From positions 124,001 through 188,000 of the forward strand of contig JACRJI010000016.1 in NCBI GenBank assembly GCA_016235665.1: 64,000 nt of DNA. The letters are read 5' to 3'. This document shows positions 49,556 through 58,245 of this stretch, in pieces (position 1 is the stretch's first letter; each line of letters begins with the position of its first letter). This stretch comes from a candidate division TA06 bacterium (GTDB taxonomy: Bacteria > Edwardsbacteria > AC1 > EtOH8). The translations under genes and the position numbers were made by a program. Under the pieces are notes generated by a model. The model was given only the letters and a program-made list of their open reading frames with translations, did not search any database and was not told the DNA's origin.

Positions 49556-50689
49556 TCAATTTAAGATCTCCTCCACCAGTTTGACCACCTCCTGGGCGGC
49601 CCGGGGCCTGCCCAGGGCCAGGGCGTTCTTGCGCATCTGCGCCAGTTTCTGGGGCGAAGCCAGCACCTCGTCCAGCCGGTGAGGAATGTCCAACTGATGC
49701 ATGGCCTTTATCCCGGCCCCGTGCTCCAGCAGCATGTCGCTGTTCATGTCCTCCTGTCCGGGGATGGGGTTGACGATGATCATGGGCAGGCCGCAGGCCA
49801 TAGCCTCGGCGGTGGTCAGTCCGCCGGGCTTGCTGATCAGTATGTCGGAGGCCCGCATGTATTCGTCCATCTGTTCGGTGAACCCCACCGGGATCATCTT
49901 GAACGGCATTTGCTCCCGCATCTGGCGGAGGCGGCCCAGCAGCTTGCGGTTCTTCCCGGCCACCACCACCAGCTGAAAGTTGGACCTGACCGAGGCCAGT
50001 GAAGCCACTATCTTCTCGATCGGCCCCACACCAAAACCGCCTGACAACATCAGCACCACGGGCAGTCTGGGAGCCAGCACCAGTTTTTCCCGGATGGCGG
50101 CCGGCGATTTCTTTTTGGAGAATTCCAGGCCCACCGGTATCCCCAGCGTCCGGATCCTCTCCGGCGGAACGCCCGAAGCCATCAAGTGCTGTTTGCTGTT
50201 TTCATCAGCCACCGCGTAGTGTTCGCATTCCGGCAGGATCCAATATGAATGCAGTCCGTAGTCGGTGGTGACCGTCAGCAGCGGGGTCTCTATCTTCTCC
50301 TTGCGCTTAAGGTCGCAGACTAGCTGGGAAGCCAGAAAATGAGTGGATATTATCAGATCCCACTCCTGCTCCCTGATGAAAGAGGTGAACTTGCGGGTGT
50401 TGAGGGTGTCCAGCAGACGCAGCAGGAAATCTGGGCGGTTCTGGCGTTTCAGATTGTCCGAGGTGGTGAAGATGTAGCCGAACAGCAGCGGTTGCTTCTG
50501 GGCCATGTACAGATAGATGTCGTGATAGACAGTCTTGTAGAGCAAGGTGGAGTATTTGAGCAGGTCGATATGGGTGACCTGGCAGCGCTCCTTGCTCTGG
50601 GGCAGCAAGGATAGCGATTGCTCAATGGCTTTGGCAGCCATGGTGTGGCCGGCCCCGGCCGAGGCCGAGATAATCAGGATGTTTTTCAT
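49556..50689 (-). CDS. Diacylglycerol-type glycosyltransferase (MGDG synthase/UgtP-like)
   Basis: 377 residues from ATG 50687-50689; the upstream in-frame extension is repeat-derived and rejected. The N-terminal SASAGAGHTMAAKAI...VTHIDLLKYS is the MGDG-synthase domain, and the C-terminal GT28 part has LSGGFGVGPIEKI, ISKPGGLTTAEAMACGLPMI and NPIPGQE. Family members add glucose or galactose to diacylglycerol at the inner membrane. MurG is related but lacks this N-terminal motif. It may supply a glycolipid for the envelope. Confidence 0.9.
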   Translation of the reverse strand: MKNILIISASAGAGHTMAAKAIEQSLSLLPQSKERCQVTHIDLLKYSTLLYKTVYHDIYLYMAQKQPLLFGYIFTTSDNLKRQNRPDFLLRLLDTLNTRKFTSFIREQEWDLIISTHFLASQLVCDLKRKEKIETPLLTVTTDYGLHSYWILPECEHYAVADENSKQHLMASGVPPERIRTLGIPVGLEFSKKKSPAAIREKLVLAPRLPVVLMLSGGFGVGPIEKIVASLASVRSNFQLVVVAGKNRKLLGRLRQMREQMPFKMIPVGFTEQMDEYMRASDILISKPGGLTTAEAMACGLPMIIVNPIPGQEDMNSDMLLEHGAGIKAMHQLDIPHRLDEVLASPQKLAQMRKNALALGRPRAAQEVVKLVEEILN

Positions 50690-50701
50690 AGTGTATCTGT
50701 T

Positions 50702-50743
50702 GCCCGTTCGCCGTTTGATGTTTACTGTTTGCCGTTTGGTGTT
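50702..50743. repeat. Six consecutive heptamers ending in GTT
   Basis: From 50702 to 50743 every seventh base triplet is GTT; units include tgatgtt, tactgtt and tgccgtt. Consensus is about TGCCGTT. They fill the gap before the glycosyltransferase. Confidence 0.88.
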
Positions 50744-50750
50744 CAGGGCC

Positions 50751-53057
50751 TTAAAAGCTTTCCTTGTCCTGGCGGCACAACACCGATTGATAGGGATTGA
50801 ATTCAATATCCTTGGGTTTTAAGGGCATCAGCGGTAGTTCCAGTTCGGTCAATGGCCCCTTTACCAGCACCCGCAGCCGGGCCTGCCTTTTTTCCCCAAA
50901 ATCTACCAACAACGGAATATACATCATAAAATCCGGAGAAACTTCCTCCTGACGGACTTTGAGAGTCACCCGGAATTTGCCATCTGGGGTCTTGCTGGTA
51001 GTATAACAATATTTGTAGTTGGGAATATCAGTGCCGTAAACCCATTGATCAAAAAACCATCCCATGTCCATCCACAGGTGTTTCTCCGCAATTTTCCGGA
51101 ACTGTTCAGTACTTACTAGGCTGTCGCGGTAAGTGGCATAATAATCGCGCATCATGCCGATGAATTTGTCCTCCTTCATGGTGTTCAGGTCTATCAACAT
51201 GTTCCGCAGCATCTGGATCACCCAGGCCCCTTTTTTATAGGTTATCACCGCGTTGTCCTCAAAGGTCTCACTGGTGATGTTGCGTCGGCCCAGCCAGATC
51301 GGCCCCGACCCCTTGCCATCCCCCAGCAGATATTTGCGGTTGTTGATTATATCGTCCCGGTATTCTTTGAACCACTTGAAATAGTTTTCATTGTCTTTTA
51401 ACGCGTTCTGCATATACCACAGACCGGAGAACTCGGAAAGGCCCTCCGAGAGCCACTGGTCGTGATAGGAGTCATGGCTCACACCGTAGCCCAGCCATTG
51501 ATGGGCTACTTCATGGGACCGTAACACTTCCTGATAGCTCTGATATTTATTGTAGAGGTTGTTTTTAAAACTGTACCAGGCTAGGTTTATCAGTCCCGGA
51601 AAAGCTACACCCCCGCCAAAAGGATATTGGGCGGCGCAGAGCCTGGAGGCCGGGCATTCCCCGTAGACTTTTTGAAAAAAAGCCAGGCTGTTGGCCACAT
51701 CGGCCCCCACTTGCTTTTCATCCATCCGAATCTCGTCCGAGGTCAGTATGGTCACCGGAGGAATGCTGTCGTTGATTATTTTAGTTTCCTTAAAATACCC
51801 CATATTAAAAGTGAAGAACTGGACCGGGGTGGAAGTGACCCAGCGGCTGTTGACAATTGCATCTACGGTATCAGATGATATCTGGTCTCCAACGCTGATG
51901 AATTTGAACTTGGAGGGATAATGATAGGTGACGTCAAACAGCGCCCGGTTTGACTCGCCAGCGTAGGGATACCACCCTGATGATGACTTGATATACACCC
52001 AGTTTTGGAAGCGTTCCATCAAATCACCATGGTAGAAAACTGTCAGGGTACAGACTTGACCTGAGGCCAGGGGATGGGGCGAACGGACCCACATATCGTC
52101 CAACTCCTTCCCTTTGTAAAATTCGGCCGGGCCCAAACCTGCCCAGGACACCGAGTCCGCCTCCACCCCGGCGCACCATTGGCTGGCAAGGTAAAAGTTG
52201 AGCCACCGGCTGTCAGCGTGGTGCGATTTTATCACCAATCGGCAGACTACATCCATTCTCTTCTCACCCGAAATCAGACAGTCCATTTTGTAATTTAAAA
52301 TACTCAGCGATTTTCGGATCTTTTCCTTTTCCGTTTTCAAGCTGTCGGCCTGCCAATGGAATTTGGAGATCAGGTCCAGGCGGTAGGTAGTCAGAGTGGC
52401 CTCTTTAATGCTTTTATAAAACTCCACTTCCTCGAAGGAATAGGGATCGAGTTCGAAAATCTCGGCGGCTTGATTGCCGGGGCCTTTGATGTGGGCATAG
52501 AACAATCCATTGGGCTGTTTTCCCAAAATGGTCTTCATTATCTCCGGTTCGCAGTAATCGCCTTTCAAGACGGAGTTGTAGGTGATATACTTTACCGCTT
52601 CATCGGCGGCTGAACCGAAGTCCTCGGAAATGGTCAGGGGGCCGAACTTCAGTTTCCGGTCAAGTTCTTCCATGGTCCCGTCGGCGCAAAGAAGGAACAA
52701 CTCGCTGAAATCCCGGTTGATGGAATCGTTCTGGTAGAACCTGGCGATCTGCTGCCTTTCGACTTTAGTGGGCGGAACAAAGACTATGTTCCCCTTTCCC
52801 TTGAACACCGCGGCGCAGCTGAAACCGTCGATGTCGGAGCACAGGAACATCTGCCCTTCGCTTAAGGTAATGGTGGCGGCATCGCGCTTCAGCACCAAGT
52901 CCTTTACCTCTGCCCCCCGTGGCCCGGCCTTAAGTTTCTTTAACTGCTGGCAGACCTTCTCGTATTGTGTTTTGGTTCCGTCTCCGGCCGGCTGGGAAAA
53001 AGCAGGGGCTGACAGGAACAATCCAATCATTAGGGTCCAGGTCATGCTTTTCAACAT
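50751..53057 (-). CDS. Secreted M1-family zinc aminopeptidase
   Basis: 768 residues with a signal peptide (about 1-21). The gluzincin site is HEVAH (H515, E516, H519) with third ligand E538 in WLSEGLSE, the HExxH-18-E spacing of M1. GGGVAFPG occupies the place of the exopeptidase GAMEN motif and departs from it, so substrate recognition may be unusual. The N-terminal 230 residues are extra. No C-terminal sorting tail is present, unlike the M28 enzymes, so it is probably periplasmic or outer-membrane associated. GGGGAGGA precedes the ATG. Confidence 0.9.
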   Translation of the reverse strand: MLKSMTWTLMIGLFLSAPAFSQPAGDGTKTQYEKVCQQLKKLKAGPRGAEVKDLVLKRDAATITLSEGQMFLCSDIDGFSCAAVFKGKGNIVFVPPTKVERQQIARFYQNDSINRDFSELFLLCADGTMEELDRKLKFGPLTISEDFGSAADEAVKYITYNSVLKGDYCEPEIMKTILGKQPNGLFYAHIKGPGNQAAEIFELDPYSFEEVEFYKSIKEATLTTYRLDLISKFHWQADSLKTEKEKIRKSLSILNYKMDCLISGEKRMDVVCRLVIKSHHADSRWLNFYLASQWCAGVEADSVSWAGLGPAEFYKGKELDDMWVRSPHPLASGQVCTLTVFYHGDLMERFQNWVYIKSSSGWYPYAGESNRALFDVTYHYPSKFKFISVGDQISSDTVDAIVNSRWVTSTPVQFFTFNMGYFKETKIINDSIPPVTILTSDEIRMDEKQVGADVANSLAFFQKVYGECPASRLCAAQYPFGGGVAFPGLINLAWYSFKNNLYNKYQSYQEVLRSHEVAHQWLGYGVSHDSYHDQWLSEGLSEFSGLWYMQNALKDNENYFKWFKEYRDDIINNRKYLLGDGKGSGPIWLGRRNITSETFEDNAVITYKKGAWVIQMLRNMLIDLNTMKEDKFIGMMRDYYATYRDSLVSTEQFRKIAEKHLWMDMGWFFDQWVYGTDIPNYKYCYTTSKTPDGKFRVTLKVRQEEVSPDFMMYIPLLVDFGEKRQARLRVLVKGPLTELELPLMPLKPKDIEFNPYQSVLCRQDKESF

Positions 53058-53132
53058 TAGTGTCCTCCCCTATTTTCTGTTATTTTGTTCTTAAATAATC
53101 CCTGGGCTGCCTCCGATGGTTTCATCTCTTTT

Positions 53133-54251
53133 TTACCGGCGCTGGCAGAATAGCATGATGGTCTTCACCACTTGCTCCTGATCGTTTAAACTGAGGCCAT
53201 GATGAAATGGTAGCGCCAAACTGCGGTCAGCCGTATCCTCGGTCACCGGAAAATCCCCTCGTTTATGTTTCAGTTCCTTCACCAGGTATGGCTGAAGGTG
53301 AAGAGCCGGAAAGTAGTGAGCACAACCGATACCCTTTCCCTGGAGGTGCTTTATCAGCCGGTCACGGCCCAAGCCTTTGAGTTTTGGAGGAACCAGGGCC
53401 ACGAATACGAACCAGCTGCGGGTTATTCCGGGAAAATCTTTTAACACGGTGAATTCCGGCAGGCGTTCGGCAAAAAGCTTTTGGTAGTTTTGGGCCACCT
53501 TTTTCCGCCTGGCCAAAATCCCGGGAAGCCTTGCCAGCTGGGCCAAGCCCAGTGCGGCGTTGATGTCAGCCATCCTATAATTATAACCCAGGTCATGATG
53601 GGCCAGCCAGCCGCCCATGGAATGGCGCCCCTGGTTGCGAAGACTGCGCATAGCCTCGGCCAGATCATCGTCATCGGTCAAGACCATTCCGCCCTCGCCG
53701 GTTGTGATCTGCTTGTTGGGGTAGAACCCGAAAGCCGAGGCGATCCCGAAACTGCCAGCCTGCTTACCGTGATACTTTGCCCCCAAGGCCTCGCAGGAAT
53801 CTTCGATCAGGATCAGTTCGTGTTTTTTGCAGATCCTCTGCAAGGCGGAATAATCTGCAGGCAGGCCGAAGACGTCCACCGCCAGTATTGCCTTGGTGCG
53901 CCGGGTGATGGCGGCCTCTATCATTTTAGGGTCAATGTTCAGGGTCTTAGGATCGATGTCCACAAAGACCGGCCTGGCTCCCTGGTACAAAATGCAGTTA
54001 ACCGAGGCGGCGAAAGAATAGGACGGAGTGATGACCTCATCGCCGGGCTTTAACCCCAGGGCATGGGTGATCAGGTGCAGCCCGGCGGTGCCGGAGGAGA
54101 CCGCCAGGGCGTGCTTGCGGCCGGTGTATCTGGCAAAAGCTTTTTCAAATTTCAGGATCTCCGGGCCCAGGCTTAGGGTTCCGGACTTGAGTACCTTGAT
54201 TACAGCGTTGATTTCGCGCTGGGTAATGTCAGGGGAGGCTAGCTTGAGCAC
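53133..54251 (-). CDS. DegT/DnrJ/EryC1-type sugar aminotransferase
   Basis: 372 residues from a GTG at 54249-54251, preferred because AGAGG sits five bases before it; an ATG 36 bases upstream is the alternative. PLP lysine K180 lies in FYPNKQITTGEGG; SSGTAGLHL, PSYSFAASVN and LIEDSCEALGA are conserved. Such enzymes place an amino group on a nucleotide-linked keto sugar for surface glycans. It is the last gene of the polysaccharide locus and lies downstream of the WecA-like gene. Confidence 0.93.
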   Translation of the reverse strand: MLKLASPDITQREINAVIKVLKSGTLSLGPEILKFEKAFARYTGRKHALAVSSGTAGLHLITHALGLKPGDEVITPSYSFAASVNCILYQGARPVFVDIDPKTLNIDPKMIEAAITRRTKAILAVDVFGLPADYSALQRICKKHELILIEDSCEALGAKYHGKQAGSFGIASAFGFYPNKQITTGEGGMVLTDDDDLAEAMRSLRNQGRHSMGGWLAHHDLGYNYRMADINAALGLAQLARLPGILARRKKVAQNYQKLFAERLPEFTVLKDFPGITRSWFVFVALVPPKLKGLGRDRLIKHLQGKGIGCAHYFPALHLQPYLVKELKHKRGDFPVTEDTADRSLALPFHHGLSLNDQEQVVKTIMLFCQRR

Positions 54252-54373
54252 TTTTACCTCTAAGCATTGTTCAATGTTGTGTGTCAAATATCCCAGAGCC
54301 TTTGATGGAATACGAATGATGTGTACCCTTTAGCAGGCGAAGCTCAGTGCACCCTGCCATTGATTCCCTGACC

Positions 54374-55432
54374 CTACTCCACTGTTTCCCGGGGCCAGCG
54401 TTTGGCCTCATATGAAACAGCGGGTCCATCTGCCTCAAGAGGGGCAAACATCCCCATCCTTATCATACATGCCAGTATCCCCAGCCACAGTACCAGGGCC
54501 ATCCCGGCCGGCAAGAACCAAGGCAGATACAATGCAGATACAGCCAGCAGCCCGAAGATCAGTTGAAATAGATACATGATGAGAATGGTCTTCCAGACTG
54601 AATTATAGCGACGGTGCATCAGGTCGTACACGTGCCGCCGGTCCCCGGTGAAGATATCACGGCTCAGGACGATCCGGCGGACTATGGCCAGCCCGGTGTC
54701 CAGCACCAGCCAGGAGAGCAGGATGAACCCGGCCAGCAGATGGATCAGCCCGTGTGCGGACAGAAGTAAAAGCATCCAGCCCAAAATGCCGCCCATCACC
54801 AGGCTACCGGAATCGCCCATGAATATCCGGGCCGGCGGTTTATTGATGGGCCAAAACCCTCCGGCCGCCCCGGCTAGAATGGCAGCCCAGCAGGCCAGGA
54901 TCATGTCCCCCAAAAGCATTCCCAGCACCAGGAACCCCAGTCCGGCCAAAACCGTCAGGCCCGCGGCCAGGCCGTCCATTCCGTCCAGAAAGTTCAGGGC
55001 GTTGGCCGAGGCCACCAGCGCCATTATCCCCAGCAGGAAATCCATCCTCTCGAATCCCAGCAGGGTCAGGTGCCTGGAGACCAGCATGATCATCAGCCCT
55101 GCCCCGAACAGGCCCAGGGCCTTGATGTAGGGCTTGATCTCGTGCAGATCATCCAACAGGCCGGTAACGAACAGACCGAAACATCCTATGCCCATGGCCA
55201 CCAGCTGGCGGTTAGAGATGATGACCCCGGGCAGCAGCCAGCAGACCTCCAAAGTGACCCAGATGGCCATGCCGATGGCAATGCCGCCGCTGCGGGGAAT
55301 GGAATTGCTGTGCATCCCCAGTTCGTCGGGATGGTCCATGATGGCCAGCCTCCGCCCCAGGATCCTGGCCAGTGGCCCGGTCAGCAGCGCAGTTAAAAAG
55401 GCCACCATAAGAAGCAGTAAGTAGTTCAGCAT
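54374..55432 (-). CDS. WecA-like polyprenyl-phosphate sugar-1-phosphate transferase (second copy)
   Basis: 352 residues from the ATG at 55430-55432 (a TTG just before is less likely). Many membrane helices; LLDDLHEI, NALNFLDGMDGLAAG and MGDSGSLVMGG are the catalytic motifs. Its place inside the glycan locus suggests it starts synthesis of that polysaccharide, while the copy at 39849 may serve another polymer. Confidence 0.92.
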   Translation of the reverse strand: MLNYLLLLMVAFLTALLTGPLARILGRRLAIMDHPDELGMHSNSIPRSGGIAIGMAIWVTLEVCWLLPGVIISNRQLVAMGIGCFGLFVTGLLDDLHEIKPYIKALGLFGAGLMIMLVSRHLTLLGFERMDFLLGIMALVASANALNFLDGMDGLAAGLTVLAGLGFLVLGMLLGDMILACWAAILAGAAGGFWPINKPPARIFMGDSGSLVMGGILGWMLLLLSAHGLIHLLAGFILLSWLVLDTGLAIVRRIVLSRDIFTGDRRHVYDLMHRRYNSVWKTILIMYLFQLIFGLLAVSALYLPWFLPAGMALVLWLGILACMIRMGMFAPLEADGPAVSYEAKRWPRETVE

Positions 55433-55433
55433 C

Positions 55434-55454
55434 AACTTGGCTATTGGTTATTGG
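55434..55454. repeat. Three heptamers ending TTGG
   Basis: Aacttgg, ctattgg and ttattgg run in a 7-base register immediately upstream of the WecA-like start codon. Confidence 0.65.
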
Positions 55455-55725
55455 AAAAACATTGTCCGGGGAACGCTGATCAGCAGGAGAGGTCGGACAA
55501 TCGCCCGGTAATTGACCACAGAAGGCAACAGGGATTCTTTATCGGCCACAAAAACACAGTTCAATTTCTAAATTCATATATCGAAGGCTTAAATCACCGC
55601 CATCCCTTTCATTTCTGCTAGTACCTCCGCTAAAATTTTGGTCCTCAAAGCGGGCTAATATCAAAGCGAAAGCTGACAGCAGACAGATTGACGGGATCCC
55701 GCTTTTGGGGGACAATGCCAAATGC
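55455..55725. other. Intergenic region with no recognised gene
   Basis: About 270 bases between the glycosyltransferase at 55726 and the WecA-like gene. I see no convincing coding frame, RNA gene or terminator. It may hold the promoter for the WecA-like gene, but no clear boxes were found. Confidence 0.5.
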
Positions 55726-57129
55726 TCAATCTGCAAAACTGCCTTGTTCAATGGGTTTCTTTGAATGATCCCGGTTTGAAACAATACCCGCGTCAACCCG
55801 CGTTTTTTTGGTGCCCCGCCAAAAGGGCAAAGTTACCAGACCCCAGAGCGAGCCCAAACCATAGGAAAAGTGCAGGGTGACAAATACCAGTGGCAGCAAC
55901 AGCAGGGAGCCTAACGACAGTTTGGCGTTTACAGTTGTACTGTTTTCCGTTGGGTCGGTTGACGTGTCATTCTGAGGCATGTCCTGAGTTGGGCTACCTG
56001 ACTTACGAGCGAAGGAGGGGCAATCCACCTTGCAAGCCGAAGAATCCGTTTTATGCTTATGTTTGCCAGACTGTAGAATGAAGAAAACCATGGCAGAAAA
56101 ATAAGCGAATAGCTCCAGGAACAACATTCGCAGGAACAGCAGGTGCCAGCTCCAGGCTTTTAGATTTAGAACTCCGGGTTGCTTAAGACCAAAACCCTTT
56201 ATGCCGTGCAGTGCATTGGCCAGCCTGGTCCCTGCCCCGTGGCCCCAAAGGTTGGCGCCCAGGCCGGAAAGGCTGAGGACGGTGAGAAGGATCAGGGAAG
56301 AGACGAAGATCAGGGGAATGAAGTGGCGCAGGCTTAGGGCATAGGGCGCAATGTATCTGGTATAGACCACCCACTGGCCGTTCATGAAGTTCTGGGCCCA
56401 CAGCCCGGACAAGGTTGACCGGCAGTAGTAATGGCTTTTGATCTTGGGCGTCAGGTAGATATTGCCAGGCGTTGGGGCTTTGCTATTGTTATACGGTTGT
56501 GATGCCATTGACACACCATTGTTGCCCGATCGTATTCCCTTGCGTATTCTTGCATTCAGTTCTATGTCCTGGTTCCGGTCCAGCCGGGGGTCGTACCGAC
56601 CGTACTTGGCGAAGGTTTCCCTGGGGAAACAGCCAAAAGTGACTGTGTCGGTATAGCCCTCGTAGTTTCCCATCCGGAAGGCCCCTCCACCCAGACCAAA
56701 AGCAGAGGCATGGGCCAACATAATGGCGTTGCTCATGGTGGTCCCACTGCCGATATTGCAGGCCGGTCCGCCCACGTTGCCGGCCTTGGTCTGTTCCAGG
56801 ATTTTTACGCAGCTGGAAACGTAGTCCGGCTCCATCACTGCGTGGCCGTCGAAGCGCAGGATGATGTCCCCCCTGGCCTTGGAGATCCCTAGGTTCATGG
56901 CGTGGGGCACGGTTAACTTGGTGTTGGTAAGCACCTGAATGTGGAAGTCATCATACCCACTGTCGAACTCGGCAATCTGATCCAGGGTATCGTCGTCGGA
57001 TAACCCATCCACTATCAGCAGTTCCATGCATTCCTTGGGGTAGTCCTGGGCGGCAATGGACTGCAGGCAGTTTACAATAAACTCCCCTTCATTTCTTACC
57101 GGTAGTATTATGGAGACATGAGGTTGCAT
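55726..57129 (-). CDS. Family 2 glycosyltransferase (ExoA-like) with membrane tail
   Basis: 467 residues. GT-A domain with VSIILPVRNEG at the start, VDGLSDDDT, RFDGHAV (DxD-type metal site) and DRNQDIELNAR. Two or more membrane helices follow (about 270-350), with another helix pair near 405-430 containing the LHFSYGLGSLWGL stretch typical of ExoA. Between them residues about 361-388 are an odd low-complexity insert encoded by repeat-like DNA (55965-56047). It adds a sugar to a lipid-linked glycan at the inner membrane. Confidence 0.9.
   Translation of the reverse strand: MQPHVSIILPVRNEGEFIVNCLQSIAAQDYPKECMELLIVDGLSDDDTLDQIAEFDSGYDDFHIQVLTNTKLTVPHAMNLGISKARGDIILRFDGHAVMEPDYVSSCVKILEQTKAGNVGGPACNIGSGTTMSNAIMLAHASAFGLGGGAFRMGNYEGYTDTVTFGCFPRETFAKYGRYDPRLDRNQDIELNARIRKGIRSGNNGVSMASQPYNNSKAPTPGNIYLTPKIKSHYYCRSTLSGLWAQNFMNGQWVVYTRYIAPYALSLRHFIPLIFVSSLILLTVLSLSGLGANLWGHGAGTRLANALHGIKGFGLKQPGVLNLKAWSWHLLFLRMLFLELFAYFSAMVFFILQSGKHKHKTDSSACKVDCPSFARKSGSPTQDMPQNDTSTDPTENSTTVNAKLSLGSLLLLPLVFVTLHFSYGLGSLWGLVTLPFWRGTKKTRVDAGIVSNRDHSKKPIEQGSFAD
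55965..56047. repeat. Dispersed-repeat-like block inside the glycosyltransferase gene
   Basis: It begins tgtcattctgagg and ends cgaagaatcc, a pair of ends I recognise from intergenic repeats in many candidate-phylum genomes. It keeps the frame open and codes a hydrophilic linker. Confidence 0.55.
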
Positions 57130-57150
57130 TAAATACCGATTTACTTTTAT

Positions 57151-57193
57151 ACTTTCAACTTTTTTACTTTCAACTTTTTGCTTTCAACTCTGA
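57151..57193. repeat. Heptamer repeats ACTTTCA/ACTTTTT
   Basis: A 15-base unit (actttcaactttttt) occurs twice, differing only at the last base, and a third partial copy follows; internally it is 7-base periodic with one inserted T. It lies just upstream of the GT2 start codon. Confidence 0.8.
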
Positions 57194-57264
57194 GGACTCG
57201 TTGCGGACGGGGTGGATTATGGTGACAAATGGCTGCAATAAATTTTTGACAGGATTAACATGAT

Positions 57265-58245
57265 TTATTTGCCGGCCATTACTTCTTCTACGGCTTGAAG
57301 CAATGCTGCCTTCCTTTTTTCCAGAGGGAAAACATCAATTATTCTTTGCCGGGCCTTTAGGCCGTATCCGTTCGGCAGGGCCAGGGCTTTTTTAATGGCC
57401 TCGGCCACGGCTTCCGGGGTTTGTTCTTCTATGTAGATGCCGGTATCGCCGACTACTTCGGGCAGGGCCGCCATGCGGGAGACAACCGGAATGCACCCGC
57501 CCAGCATGGCCTCGGCCACTGAACAGCCGAAGGATTCGTGGTATGAAGCCTGAACGTACACCTTGGCCTTGGCGTACCAGTTTTCAAGATCTTCATTGTA
57601 TAACCCGCCGGTGAAAGTTACATTTGGCGGAGTGATCTTTTTCAATTCTTCCACACTGCCATCATGGCTGGGACCTATCAGGTAATATTTTATATCCGGC
57701 AATAAGGAAGCTGATTGGACAAACAGCTTAAGGCCTTTTTTAATTACCGTTTCCCTGGTAATCCGGCCGACTGTTATCACGTCATTAACTCTGGGGTTTT
57801 GAGGCAACGGTTCTTTGCCAAAACCGTGATAAAGGCATTTAACCTTGTTTTCTTTGGCCCCGGTATTTTTTATAGATTCAGTCCGATTGAAATTAGAAAC
57901 GGATAGGGCCAGATCGCAATGCTTAAAGACGTAGTCAGGGCACCACCTTTTCCAACATTTTGCATAAAGACCGTAACCGATGGCTGGTTCATTGGCGACG
58001 TCGTCCCCCCCGGCGACAACGATTGATTTTTTGTTTAACATTCGGGCAAATAGAACGGCCCAAAACGCCTGCATTTTCCCGAACCAGCAGAAGACCAGAT
58101 CGCAGTTCAATACGGCTTTGAATAAACTGACTGACGGCAGAAATGAATTGCTTTCAACATTTACCGTTTGGTGGAAGTCGGATAAAATGTCATGATCCTT
58201 TTTCACAAAGGACATCATCTTGGGATGAACAAAACATATCTTCAT
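57265..58245 (-). CDS. Glycosyltransferase, GT4 type
   Basis: 326 residues with a GT-B C-terminal half: VGRITRETVIKKGL, YLIGPSHDGS, VYVQASYHESFGCSVAEAMLGGCIPVVS (the E-x7-E nucleotide-sugar site). The N-terminal half is short. Its ATG overlaps the stop of the upstream glycosyltransferase as ATGA, so they are coupled. Donor and acceptor sugars are unknown. Confidence 0.88.
   Translation of the reverse strand: MKICFVHPKMMSFVKKDHDILSDFHQTVNVESNSFLPSVSLFKAVLNCDLVFCWFGKMQAFWAVLFARMLNKKSIVVAGGDDVANEPAIGYGLYAKCWKRWCPDYVFKHCDLALSVSNFNRTESIKNTGAKENKVKCLYHGFGKEPLPQNPRVNDVITVGRITRETVIKKGLKLFVQSASLLPDIKYYLIGPSHDGSVEELKKITPPNVTFTGGLYNEDLENWYAKAKVYVQASYHESFGCSVAEAMLGGCIPVVSRMAALPEVVGDTGIYIEEQTPEAVAEAIKKALALPNGYGLKARQRIIDVFPLEKRKAALLQAVEEVMAGK

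Noticed and set aside
50702-50743. CRISPR array
   Set aside because: Units are 7 bases with no spacers, and there are no cas genes in the window.
50690-50806. N-terminal extension of the MGDG-synthase-like protein
   Set aside because: The extra residues are a translation of the heptamer array; the family motif starts at the ATG at 50687-50689.
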